This document shows, in pieces, positions 1-6,826 of a DNA stretch of 7,159 nt. Position 1 is the stretch's first letter. The number at the start of each line of letters is the position of its first letter. Origin of the DNA: an uncultured Cocleimonas sp. (lineage in GTDB: Bacteria; Pseudomonadota; Gammaproteobacteria; Thiotrichales; Thiotrichaceae); the NCBI GenBank assembly GCA_938041705.1, contig CALISP010000156.1:1-7159 (forward strand), given 5' to 3'. The position numbers and the translations under genes are program-made. The notes beneath the pieces are model-generated. The model was not told the DNA's origin, ran no database searches, and saw only the letters and a program-made list of their open reading frames with translations.

Positions 1-1279
1 CTGATAAAGCGCCGTTGGTAACATTACCCGTATCGAAATTAACATCCATTTGTACAGCTAGATTCGAGACAGCGCCTTGCGAGCCGCTAAGTAAACTATC
101 ATTTATAACTTCGTATCGTGAAAATGATCCAGTACGTGCTGAGACAACATTAGGATCTGTCGATTCATATGTCGCCCATATAAGTCCAGAACCAGTAGAA
201 TTACTAATATTTCTAGCTGCTAAGCTTGAGTCAAATTGACCCCAATAACCCCAACTTACAGGATAACCACCCACAGATTGTTGATAATTTGAAACAGAGT
301 TATTCAGTACATTTAAACTATTTATGCCCACTAAAAAAGTGGGTGTAGGAGTTAATAACTCAGATGCCCTAGCGTCAGCTTCTTGAGATGGATTCGATTG
401 ATCAATGGTAAATGCATTAAAGTCTATTGGATCAACAGGTGTTGGTGTTACAGGATTAGGGTCTACAGGTATAACAGGGTCTATAGGGTCCGGATTAACT
501 GGTACTACTGGGTCATTAGTATTAGGCGTAGTAGAAGTAATCTCAGTTGGAGGGATTAGGAATACAGGTTCTATCAGAGTAGACCGTCCTAGAATTGGAC
601 TTCCAATATAGTAATCGTTTCCTAAAGGTAATAAAGGTATTTTGATATTGGAACTATGGCCTTCCGAGAACACTTTAGGTACATCATCTAAACCTTTACA
701 TTTTCCTAAACGGTCAATAAACACAAACATAAATGCTTGTGATTTACCCAATAACAAATCACAACCATTTTTAATTCGAGATTTGATTCTAATTATTCCA
801 TCCCAAACTGCTACATACATACCATTTGTAACAATTTCAACTTCATAATCAGTACCTCGAATACCTATCGTGGCAAGTGGCGTTCGAAGCTCATAAGCTT
901 TTTTATTGTTTTTCCCAATAGCTCCTGTAATTGTTCTTAATCCACCTTGAAGTAACTCTAATAAAGCAGAGTTATCATTTCTACCTTCTTTAAATTTATA
1001 TTTTTTAATTTGTAATATGGAGTTTTCTTGCAATGATATTATTGCAGTATCAGACATTCTAAATTGCGCACGGCCATCATTGCCAACGCGGATTTCATCT
1101 TTTTCAAAGATGACAGAGCGTCTTTTTAAAGTCACTCTTCCTGTATTTCTATTACTAGTCACTTCACCCTTAGTTAAGAGCGTTTTCCCCGCTTCGATTT
1201 CAGCTGCTGATAACGGTGACATAACACCCAAAAATACTAATAAAATGAGTAACGAGCTTATACGCTTAATCCCAATCAT
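1..1279 (-). CDS. Secreted FecR-domain protein with C-terminal TbpB-like barrel region (partial, 3' end outside window)
   Basis: The frame is open from ATG 1279 to the left edge (426 codons seen, no stop). Residues 1-25 form a signal peptide: basic MIGIKR, a hydrophobic core, then a probable cut after PLSA. Residues about 30-165 are a FecR domain, with the hallmark LRTPLATIGIRGTDYEV at 131-147, followed by a Cys pair (173, 194). A Pro/Asp-rich linker (about 251-286) leads to a region (about 310-426) containing GYWGQFD, GLIWATYES, RTGSFSRYE and MDVNFDTGNVTNG, which resembles beta-barrels of the TbpB type found at the end of many FecR-domain proteins. Classical FecR has a cytoplasmic anti-sigma segment and a membrane span before the FecR fold; that is absent here and no sigma-factor gene is in view, so this is probably an exported envelope protein and not an anti-sigma factor. 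The start is supported by GGGAG six bases upstream. It overlaps the end of the TPR-barrel gene by 14 nt, so the two are likely co-transcribed and translationally coupled. The domain call is firm; the function is unknown. Confidence 0.9.
   Translation of the reverse strand, partial: MIGIKRISSLLILLVFLGVMSPLSAAEIEAGKTLLTKGEVTSNRNTGRVTLKRRSVIFEKDEIRVGNDGRAQFRMSDTAIISLQENSILQIKKYKFKEGRNDNSALLELLQGGLRTITGAIGKNNKKAYELRTPLATIGIRGTDYEVEIVTNGMYVAVWDGIIRIKSRIKNGCDLLLGKSQAFMFVFIDRLGKCKGLDDVPKVFSEGHSSNIKIPLLPLGNDYYIGSPILGRSTLIEPVFLIPPTEITSTTPNTNDPVVPVNPDPIDPVIPVDPNPVTPTPVDPIDFNAFTIDQSNPSQEADARASELLTPTPTFLVGINSLNVLNNSVSNYQQSVGGYPVSWGYWGQFDSSLAARNISNSTGSGLIWATYESTDPNVVSARTGSFSRYEVINDSLLSGSQGAVSNLAVQMDVNFDTGNVTNGALS
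425..529 (-). other. Pro/Asp-rich linker in the FecR protein
   Basis: This stretch encodes residues about 251-285, a low-complexity run of short units such as DPVVPVNPDP, DPVIPVDPNP and TPVDP. It separates the FecR domain from the C-terminal barrel-like region and is probably an extended spacer. The imperfect triplet-phased repeat at DNA level also creates a Gly/Thr/Ser-rich false frame on the opposite strand. Confidence 0.75.
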
Positions 1280-2588
1280 ATCTAACTCCCACACTAATTT
1301 CGTTACGATCAGCATCGTACAGTTCCAAACTACTTCGATTACTTACATGTCTTGCTGCAAATGTTATTGCTGTATTTTTTTGTATATCGAGTTCATGGCC
1401 AATTTTTAGAATAAAGCGATCATCATCTCGATCAAACGGAGAAATTGGATACTGTCCATGATATTCATAGCGTCGATAATCTACATTTAGAAAAGATTTG
1501 TTTTTCCCATTCCAATTTTGAGTAAAGCGATAGCTGAGACCAGCGATATCACCACTATAGATATCCCCTGCATTTTCATCCGCCCATTCTTTACCAAGAT
1601 AGGCACTTAACATATGGGTTGCATCACCGTTTTGGGTATCTATTCTCCCAACTAAAAAAGCTCGCTTTCTATCTGCCGCATCTATGCGTTTCTGATCATA
1701 GTTTTCAAGACTAAGGGATAAACTACCAATTAGTCGGTCACCTAAACTTTTACGGGTAATTGCATCAACACCTATTGTATTACTATACAAATTTCCACCT
1801 AACATCACTGGCCTTGCACGAAAATTTAATTGGAATTGTTTGTTTTTTTGATTCCAAAGGAAACCCTTTCGCAAATCTAAATCAGTAATATTATATTTAC
1901 CATTTTTAAAATAATCTCGATGCTTAATTCTAGCCAAAGCAAAAGAACTTCTTGTTCTATTGATGTTTTTATTTTGTTTAATTTGAAAACTTGATTCCGC
2001 AAATCCACTTTTTTGCTTAACGGCATTAGGATCTAAAGCAATAGTGCCAAATCCAATCAAATCTATAGTGTCATCTTCATAACCAAAATTAATATTACTG
2101 TCATAACCTAAAGCAAATGTTGCCAATTTTTTGATTACTGTCCCGCTGACAACCGTTGAGGAATCACGATTTAACTCAGCAATATAAGCTTGAACGTTTT
2201 GTCTAACTTGCGGCGGCGGGGATAGATTTAATACATCATTAAACTCTTTCAGTGCTGCACTTTTATTATTTAGCTTCAAATAAGCACGGGCCAATTCTAA
2301 TCGAGGACGAATGACATTAGGTGTAGTAACAGTAACTCTATCAAGTGCGAAGACTGCTTCATTATAATCACCAGCTTGCAATGCAGAAAAACCATATAAG
2401 TAATCAAAACGCGGATCACCTTCATTTTGTGAGCGTATATTCTTCGCTAAATCATAGGCTAATTGGTATTTTTGTTGCTTGACCAATTTCTCTAGTACAG
2501 GAAAGCTCACTCCAGCAAAAGCACTTAGCTGATACAAAATGAAGCTCATGAAAATAATACCTTTGAAAATTGTATAAGGATTTTTCAT
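1266..2588 (-). CDS. TPR and outer-membrane beta-barrel protein, Slam (DUF560)-like
   Basis: This 440-aa protein has an N-terminal signal peptide (basic MKNPYTIFK, hydrophobic core, likely cut after SAFA near residue 25). About three TPR-like helical pairs follow (about 27-140; for example YLYGFSALQAGDYNEAVFALDR split over 63-84, and LELARAYLKLNNKSAALKEF). From GYDSNIN (161-167) onward it has alternating beta-strand character to the end. The last strand NEISVGVRYDW followed by a final Asp resembles the aromatic C-terminal signature of outer-membrane barrels. TPR followed by a barrel, and the NRSSLELYDADRNE motif before the last strand, recall Slam/DUF560 proteins, which move lipoproteins to the cell surface; other TPR-barrel families share this plan, so the Slam assignment is tentative. 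The start lies 2 nt after the lipoprotein stop codon without a good Shine-Dalgarno, implying translational coupling. An internal ATG (Met14, preceded by AAAGG) would lose the basic part of the signal peptide, so 2588 is preferred. Confidence 0.88.
   Translation of the reverse strand: MKNPYTIFKGIIFMSFILYQLSAFAGVSFPVLEKLVKQQKYQLAYDLAKNIRSQNEGDPRFDYLYGFSALQAGDYNEAVFALDRVTVTTPNVIRPRLELARAYLKLNNKSAALKEFNDVLNLSPPPQVRQNVQAYIAELNRDSSTVVSGTVIKKLATFALGYDSNINFGYEDDTIDLIGFGTIALDPNAVKQKSGFAESSFQIKQNKNINRTRSSFALARIKHRDYFKNGKYNITDLDLRKGFLWNQKNKQFQLNFRARPVMLGGNLYSNTIGVDAITRKSLGDRLIGSLSLSLENYDQKRIDAADRKRAFLVGRIDTQNGDATHMLSAYLGKEWADENAGDIYSGDIAGLSYRFTQNWNGKNKSFLNVDYRRYEYHGQYPISPFDRDDDRFILKIGHELDIQKNTAITFAARHVSNRSSLELYDADRNEISVGVRYDWD
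1286..1290 (-). promoter_or_regulatory. Shine-Dalgarno site of the FecR-domain gene
   Basis: GGGAG lies six bases before ATG 1279, inside the last codons of the upstream TPR-barrel gene. It fixes the start of the FecR-domain gene even though the two coding regions overlap. Confidence 0.7.
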
Positions 2589-2590
2589 AG

Positions 2591-5500
2591 TTAATCGTTA
2601 TAGTTAATTGTAATTGTTGCAGTATTTGAAGAGTTACCATAAATATCAATCGCTTGATATTGAAATGTTCCACTACCTGCTGATGTTCTATTCCGATTAT
2701 CCATGCGTAAATCACTGGTAATTAACTGGAAACGAACTTCCAAGTCACTTTTATCTATCTCATTAATAAGGTAGTTATCATCATCTGGGTCTTGGACCAT
2801 TATGGCGTAGCTTAATAACTGGCGACTATTGCTTGAAGTTGGAGGTCCATCAATATTTATGGTTATATCCTGCGCTACTGGTGCAGTATTACCAGGTGGA
2901 GAAACTATCGGTGTGAATGTAATTGTTGCAGGGTCTGACTTAGCTCCATCCTGATCTATGGCTACATAGGTAAGTGAATTTTCAACTACTGGGTTCGTGG
3001 GTGAATATACAGGTGTATAAACAAAGTTTATTGTCTGAGATCTTATACTTCCCTGGCTGGGATCATTTAAGCCTTGACCGGGATCATTAAAACCAATGAT
3101 TTCATACGTTAACCCTAAGTTATCACCATCAGGGTCATCACCCATCCCCCTTAATTCAAAGAGAGCACTTGATCCATTTGCATAAATACTAATATTTTGA
3201 TCAACAGCCGTAGGCGGATCGTTAGCAATAACAGTTCCCGTCGGGAAAACCGTAAATGTCACCACCTCTGGCTCAGAAAAACCGAATTCAGTATCACGCA
3301 AAATTAATTGTATTTTAATTACAGTTGCAACAGTAACTGCAGGAGCTACAAAAGTTGGCGTGTATCTTTCATAGGACGGATCAAAAACTAAATCAATCTC
3401 ACTACCAGGAATAATGTCAATTTGTTTCCATTCATGGACGAGTAAACTATTGTCAATACCCTTTTGAGTACTTCCAGAGCCAACAACCTGAACTGTGGTT
3501 AGCTCTATTATATCTCTATCTTCACCAGGTATTGCAATAACAAGAGAGTTTGGTAGCGATGCGCCAATACTAACTTCATCGATTGCTGAAACTAATCCCC
3601 CTGAATCAGTAACCTGTAACTCGAATTGATACACACCTGATAGGGTTTGACTTATATCTGTGTTAATAATTTCGAACGACGGCTCCCTAACTTGTGGAAT
3701 ATCTCCTGAAGGAATAGTTATTGGTCCTGATATTTGAGTCCATTTATAAATGAGATCGATACTTGCATCTTCAATATCAGAACTTCGAGTGCCATCTAGA
3801 TTGATTGTCGCTGTTTGTAAAATGCTTGTTGGAGTAGCAGTTTCTGCTATTGGAACCGATCTATTAAAACCTGCATTTGCTCTAGGGGGGGTATTAGGTT
3901 CAGTTAAATTTACAGTGGCTATATTTGATTCTGCACCTAATTCATCTATAACTTTATAGGTAAAAGAATCAGGGTCAGTAGGACTGGAAAAGTCAGATTG
4001 GTATCTGATATCTATGTCAAAAACCTGACCTATGCCAATTGTCTGGTTTATGTTATCTAATAAATTTCCATCAGATGGCAATTCAACAATCTCATAAATT
4101 AAGTTACCTCCTTCTGGGTCTTCACCCATAAGCGTTATTGAAGTTGGCAGTCCTGTTGGGTCGATAGGTCTTGATATATCCTTAGCTGTAGGTGGTTGAT
4201 TTGGCGCTACTGTAATTATCACCTCATCTGGATCAGACGCTAACGCGCCGCTATCGGTTACAACTAGATTAAATACATAATCTCCTTCAATACTTTCATT
4301 CTCTGTTCTTATACTTATGTCCGTCATGATTAGATCATCTGGAGTAATAAATAAAGAAACAGGATTACCAAGATTGATGAATGTAGGACCACTTACGAAA
4401 GTCCAATTAAACGTTAAACTAGGAGTTAAATCTTCAGTGTCCGAACTATTGGAACCATCTAATGTTATGGCTTGAGTAAATTCGATAAAGTCTGCACTAA
4501 GGTCAATCCTATCGAAAGGTATAGTTTGATTTGGGCCTGCATCTGCTATCGGCCGATCATTCACTGGATCTATCTGAATATTTACGGCAGCAGTATTTGA
4601 ATCTGCAAAACTATCATTAACCATAAAAGTAAAACTATCAGAGCCATTATAATTTTGAGTTGGAGTGTATGTAATATTTGGCGGTGTACCCGTAATCACT
4701 CCATCTTGAGGCATAGTTTCAATACTGAAAGTCAAAAGATCAGTATCGACATCAGAACCTGTCAAGACAATATCGATGGCTTGATCTTCATTTATCGTAA
4801 GGGATTGAGGATTCGCCACAGGCAAATTATTCACTGAATTAACCTGAATACTTACAGTGGCTGTATTTGAATCTACGAGACCATCATTAACTACAAAAGT
4901 AAAACTATCAGAACCATTATAATTTTGGCTCGGAGTATATGTAATATTTGGTGGAGTACCCGTAATCAAACCATTTTGAGGCATAGTTTCAATACTGAAA
5001 GTTAAAGGATCAGTGTCGGCATCAAAACCTGTTAAAGTAATATCGATGGTTTGACCTTCATTTGTCGAAACAGATTGAGAATTCGCTTCAGGAACATCAT
5101 TCACTGGATTAACTTGGATTTCTACAGTTGCTGTATTTGAATTTGCAAAACCATCATTAACAATAAAAGTAAAATTATCAGATCCAAAGAAATTTGGAGT
5201 TGGGTTATATATTATATTTGGGAGGCTCGCTCCCTGTGCTGGATCTAATTCTAAAATTCCATTTGAAGTAGCAAATGGTGTGCTTAGAACGAAATTAATT
5301 ATGTCTCCATCAGGATCGCTAGAACTTAAAGTAATAGCAATTGGTGTATCTTCATCAGTTATTAATGATTGTGAATCTGCAATAGGAGGGTTATTTAGAG
5401 GCGGCGGAATTCTTATGGTTACTTTTACTACTCCAGTATGAGTGAGTTTGTCTGCATCAGTCACCACTAGGGCATATAACAGTGAAATCTCTTGATTCGG

Positions 5501-6547
5501 CGCTGATAAAACAGTTTCTTCATCCGGTACAGTAATTGTTGGAGTAGCTAAAAAACGATCACTAACCTGAACATCATATTGAGTTTGTTGATCGACTCTA
5601 AACCATGTGAAATTAATAATATCACCACTGTCATGGCTTCCACTTCCATCAAGAGTAATAGTCTCACTTGGCTCTGCTAATAATTCTGAAGGTACATTAG
5701 CCACAGGTCTTGAAGCCAACGGAATTATTACAGGTAGTTTTTCATCTAATGAAATGTTATATCCAAGCATATCTCTAATTGATTTAGCGTATTTTTTGGC
5801 ATGTATCTGAGGATTACCTTTTATTAAAGACTGAAGTCTAATGAACCAACTATCTCCTTTATCATTTAGTAATCCGTCATCTGCAAAATCCGCCCCTATT
5901 TCATCAATTATAATTTGTGATGAAACATCGTAACTGGAACTTGCTTCCATCAGTGCTCCAGATAACAATAATAACAACGCGTTATCTTTTTCTGACGATA
6001 TTAAATTTGACGTTATATCAAGGGAATTAGAATTGTTAATTCCGAATAATTTGCTTAATTCTATTTGTGATTGGTCAAAGGCATTTTTTAAGTTTTTATC
6101 AGAGGCTAATAAAGTATCGATTCTTTGGGTTAGCCAATGTGTTATTACATTAATTGAACTGTTCTTAAGACTACTTGTAATTGCAGATAATTTGATTTCG
6201 TTTTCAGAAAAAGATCCCAATTCTTCATCAAAAAAACTCCCCTTTGCTTCTAGAAGGTAATAAGCACCGGTATCACTTTCATCTGTCTCATATGAAAAAC
6301 CACCACTTTTACTTGAAACCTTTGCTTGGATTACAACATCAGTAGAAGCTCCAAATGTATCTAGTTTGGTAATAGTGATATTTGAATCAATTGAAAAAGG
6401 GCCTTTTTGCGCAATCCCATTATGGGGTTTTAGCGATATTGTATTTGTTGAGATTGTAGAATTAGACCCAGATCCACCCCCACACGAAACAAGCAATAGG
6501 GCAACGAATGCACTAAATAGCATTAACTTTATGGATTTTAGGTTCAA
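2591..6547 (-). CDS. Giant multidomain lipoprotein with cadherin-like and PKD-like repeats
   Basis: From TTG 6547 this is a 1318-aa predicted lipoprotein; the frame extends to ATG 6598 (1335 aa). TTG is preferred: GGGAG lies 8 nt upstream, and it gives a compact signal (NLKSIK, then a hydrophobic core, then lipobox LVSC with Cys22 and GGGSGS after it), whereas ATG 6598 has no Shine-Dalgarno and sits inside a palindrome. Numbering from TTG: residues about 44-275 are an N-terminal domain starting GIAQKGPF and containing INVITHWLTQRI, a pattern that recurs in large bacterial lipoproteins. A PKD-like domain follows (281-381, ITLDGSGSHDSGD). Then come cadherin-like domains at 385-482, 483-572 and 573-662, PKD-like 663-782, cadherin-like 783-883, PKD-like 884-997, a diverged domain 998-1109, cadherin-like 1110-1219 and a last one 1220-1318. 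Typical motifs are DPDGD and DADTD (possible calcium ligands) and GSDSFTFVVNDG. It is probably an adhesin or matrix protein anchored in the outer membrane. No C-terminal sorting domain is seen. It is the first gene of the three-gene operon. Confidence 0.93.
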   Translation of the reverse strand: MNLKSIKLMLFSAFVALLLVSCGGGSGSNSTISTNTISLKPHNGIAQKGPFSIDSNITITKLDTFGASTDVVIQAKVSSKSGGFSYETDESDTGAYYLLEAKGSFFDEELGSFSENEIKLSAITSSLKNSSINVITHWLTQRIDTLLASDKNLKNAFDQSQIELSKLFGINNSNSLDITSNLISSEKDNALLLLLSGALMEASSSYDVSSQIIIDEIGADFADDGLLNDKGDSWFIRLQSLIKGNPQIHAKKYAKSIRDMLGYNISLDEKLPVIIPLASRPVANVPSELLAEPSETITLDGSGSHDSGDIINFTWFRVDQQTQYDVQVSDRFLATPTITVPDEETVLSAPNQEISLLYALVVTDADKLTHTGVVKVTIRIPPPLNNPPIADSQSLITDEDTPIAITLSSSDPDGDIINFVLSTPFATSNGILELDPAQGASLPNIIYNPTPNFFGSDNFTFIVNDGFANSNTATVEIQVNPVNDVPEANSQSVSTNEGQTIDITLTGFDADTDPLTFSIETMPQNGLITGTPPNITYTPSQNYNGSDSFTFVVNDGLVDSNTATVSIQVNSVNNLPVANPQSLTINEDQAIDIVLTGSDVDTDLLTFSIETMPQDGVITGTPPNITYTPTQNYNGSDSFTFMVNDSFADSNTAAVNIQIDPVNDRPIADAGPNQTIPFDRIDLSADFIEFTQAITLDGSNSSDTEDLTPSLTFNWTFVSGPTFINLGNPVSLFITPDDLIMTDISIRTENESIEGDYVFNLVVTDSGALASDPDEVIITVAPNQPPTAKDISRPIDPTGLPTSITLMGEDPEGGNLIYEIVELPSDGNLLDNINQTIGIGQVFDIDIRYQSDFSSPTDPDSFTYKVIDELGAESNIATVNLTEPNTPPRANAGFNRSVPIAETATPTSILQTATINLDGTRSSDIEDASIDLIYKWTQISGPITIPSGDIPQVREPSFEIINTDISQTLSGVYQFELQVTDSGGLVSAIDEVSIGASLPNSLVIAIPGEDRDIIELTTVQVVGSGSTQKGIDNSLLVHEWKQIDIIPGSEIDLVFDPSYERYTPTFVAPAVTVATVIKIQLILRDTEFGFSEPEVVTFTVFPTGTVIANDPPTAVDQNISIYANGSSALFELRGMGDDPDGDNLGLTYEIIGFNDPGQGLNDPSQGSIRSQTINFVYTPVYSPTNPVVENSLTYVAIDQDGAKSDPATITFTPIVSPPGNTAPVAQDITINIDGPPTSSNSRQLLSYAIMVQDPDDDNYLINEIDKSDLEVRFQLITSDLRMDNRNRTSAGSGTFQYQAIDIYGNSSNTATITINYND
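4562..5101 (-). repeat. Two tandem 270-bp repeats coding for cadherin-like domains
   Basis: Units 4832-5101 and 4562-4831 each code for exactly 90 residues. Aligned without gaps by eye they differ at about 46 of 270 positions (about 83% identity). Shared protein segments include LTFSIETMPQ, TGTPPNITYTP and QNYNGSDSFTF. The preceding domain (about 5102-5395) is a more diverged, longer relative. The pattern indicates fairly recent duplication inside the gene. Confidence 0.9.
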
Positions 6548-6553
6548 ACTGAT

Positions 6554-6560
6554 CTCTCCC
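6554..6560 (-). promoter_or_regulatory. Shine-Dalgarno site supporting the TTG start of the lipoprotein
   Basis: GGGAGAG stands 8 nt (counted from GGGAG) before TTG 6547. It closely resembles the GTGGGAG context used by the FecR-domain gene in the same operon. It decides the start in favour of TTG over ATG 6598. Confidence 0.6.
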
Positions 6561-6597
6561 ACAAAATACTTATTCTTCGAAGCTTTTCTGCACTTCA

Positions 6598-6615
6598 TAT
6601 TAACTATAGTTAATA
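6598..6615. promoter_or_regulatory. Perfect 18-bp palindrome, candidate operator
   Basis: TATTAACTATAGTTAATA reads the same on both strands with no spacer. It covers the predicted transcription start of the leftward operon (about +1 to +18), a usual place for a repressor site. The binding protein is unknown and no regulator gene is in the window. Confidence 0.45.
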
Positions 6616-6621
6616 AAAATC

Positions 6622-6649
6622 AATATACAATGGTACTTTTGGGTAACAA
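6622..6649 (-). promoter_or_regulatory. Predicted sigma70-type promoter of the lipoprotein operon
   Basis: Reading leftward, TTGTTA (6649-6644, 4 of 6 matches to TTGACA) is followed by a 16-bp spacer and TATATT (6627-6622, 5 of 6 matches to TATAAT). Transcription would start near 6615, giving a leader of about 68 nt before TTG 6547 but only about 17 nt before ATG 6598. This is pattern matching in an AT-rich region, so certainty is limited. Confidence 0.4.
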
Positions 6650-6812
6650 AGCGGCTAAATATTAACCAAAGTAGGTTCTTTTAAGGATAAATCATCAAAA
6701 GAAACTTCGTAATTAACGTTCAAGAATTTTAACAAAATTAATTCTATAGTTCTAAAACAGTAAAAAATGGTAATATTTCACACAATACACATTCTTGTTT
6801 CTTAGAAACTCT

Positions 6813-6826
6813 AAGGTACTGACCTT
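6813..6826 (+). promoter_or_regulatory. Shine-Dalgarno of the CHASE2 gene inside a small hairpin
   Basis: AAGGT (6813-6817) and ACCTT (6822-6826) can pair across a 4-nt loop, directly before the CTG start candidate at 6827. The AAGG, preceded by T, matches the 5' part of the Shine-Dalgarno consensus, which suits the 10-nt spacing to CTG. The stem is only 5 bp, so a regulatory role is uncertain. Confidence 0.35.

Larger units (their letters stand above)
6548..6826. other. Divergent intergenic region between the operon and the CHASE2 gene
   Basis: About 280 bp, very AT-rich, with no convincing ORF. It holds the predicted leftward promoter, an 18-bp palindrome, a second copy of the palindrome core CTATAGTT (6744-6751) and small inverted repeats next to the CHASE2 start. 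For the rightward gene a possible -10 (TAATAT, 6771-6776) is visible, but no good -35 stands in front of it. No intrinsic terminator is seen. Confidence 0.7.

Noticed and set aside
327..343. Inverted repeat CCCACT/AGTGGG with an A5 loop, like a small terminator
   Set aside because: It lies inside the coding sequence of the FecR protein, has only a 6-bp stem, and lacks a trailing T run on either strand.
405..611. Forward-strand ORF rich in Gly, Ser and Thr resembling a low-complexity structural protein
   Set aside because: It is the antisense reading of the Pro/Asp-rich linker of the FecR-domain gene and has no ribosome site of its own.
1..1279. FecR as a classical iron-dicitrate anti-sigma regulator
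   Set aside because: There is no cytoplasmic anti-sigma segment, no FecI-type sigma factor and no TonB-dependent receptor in the window; only the FecR fold is shared.
1017..1409. Forward-strand 130-codon ORF
   Set aside because: It lies opposite the FecR and TPR-barrel genes, both of which have clear protein-family signals; this is a shadow frame.
2587..2608. Direct repeat of ATAGTTAAT (2587-2595 and 2600-2608) sharing its sequence with the intergenic palindrome
   Set aside because: It sits at the coding junction of two coupled genes where no promoter is expected; both copies are partly explained by codons (Asn-Tyr-Asn, stop, start) in AT-rich DNA.
2452..2715. Reverse-strand 87-codon ORF across the lipoprotein/TPR-barrel junction
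   Set aside because: It lies out of frame over the end of the lipoprotein gene and the start of the barrel gene; no family pattern and no separate start signals.
6366..6665. Forward-strand 99-codon ORF over the start of the lipoprotein gene
   Set aside because: It is antisense to the lipoprotein signal peptide and N-terminal domain and has no recognisable domain.
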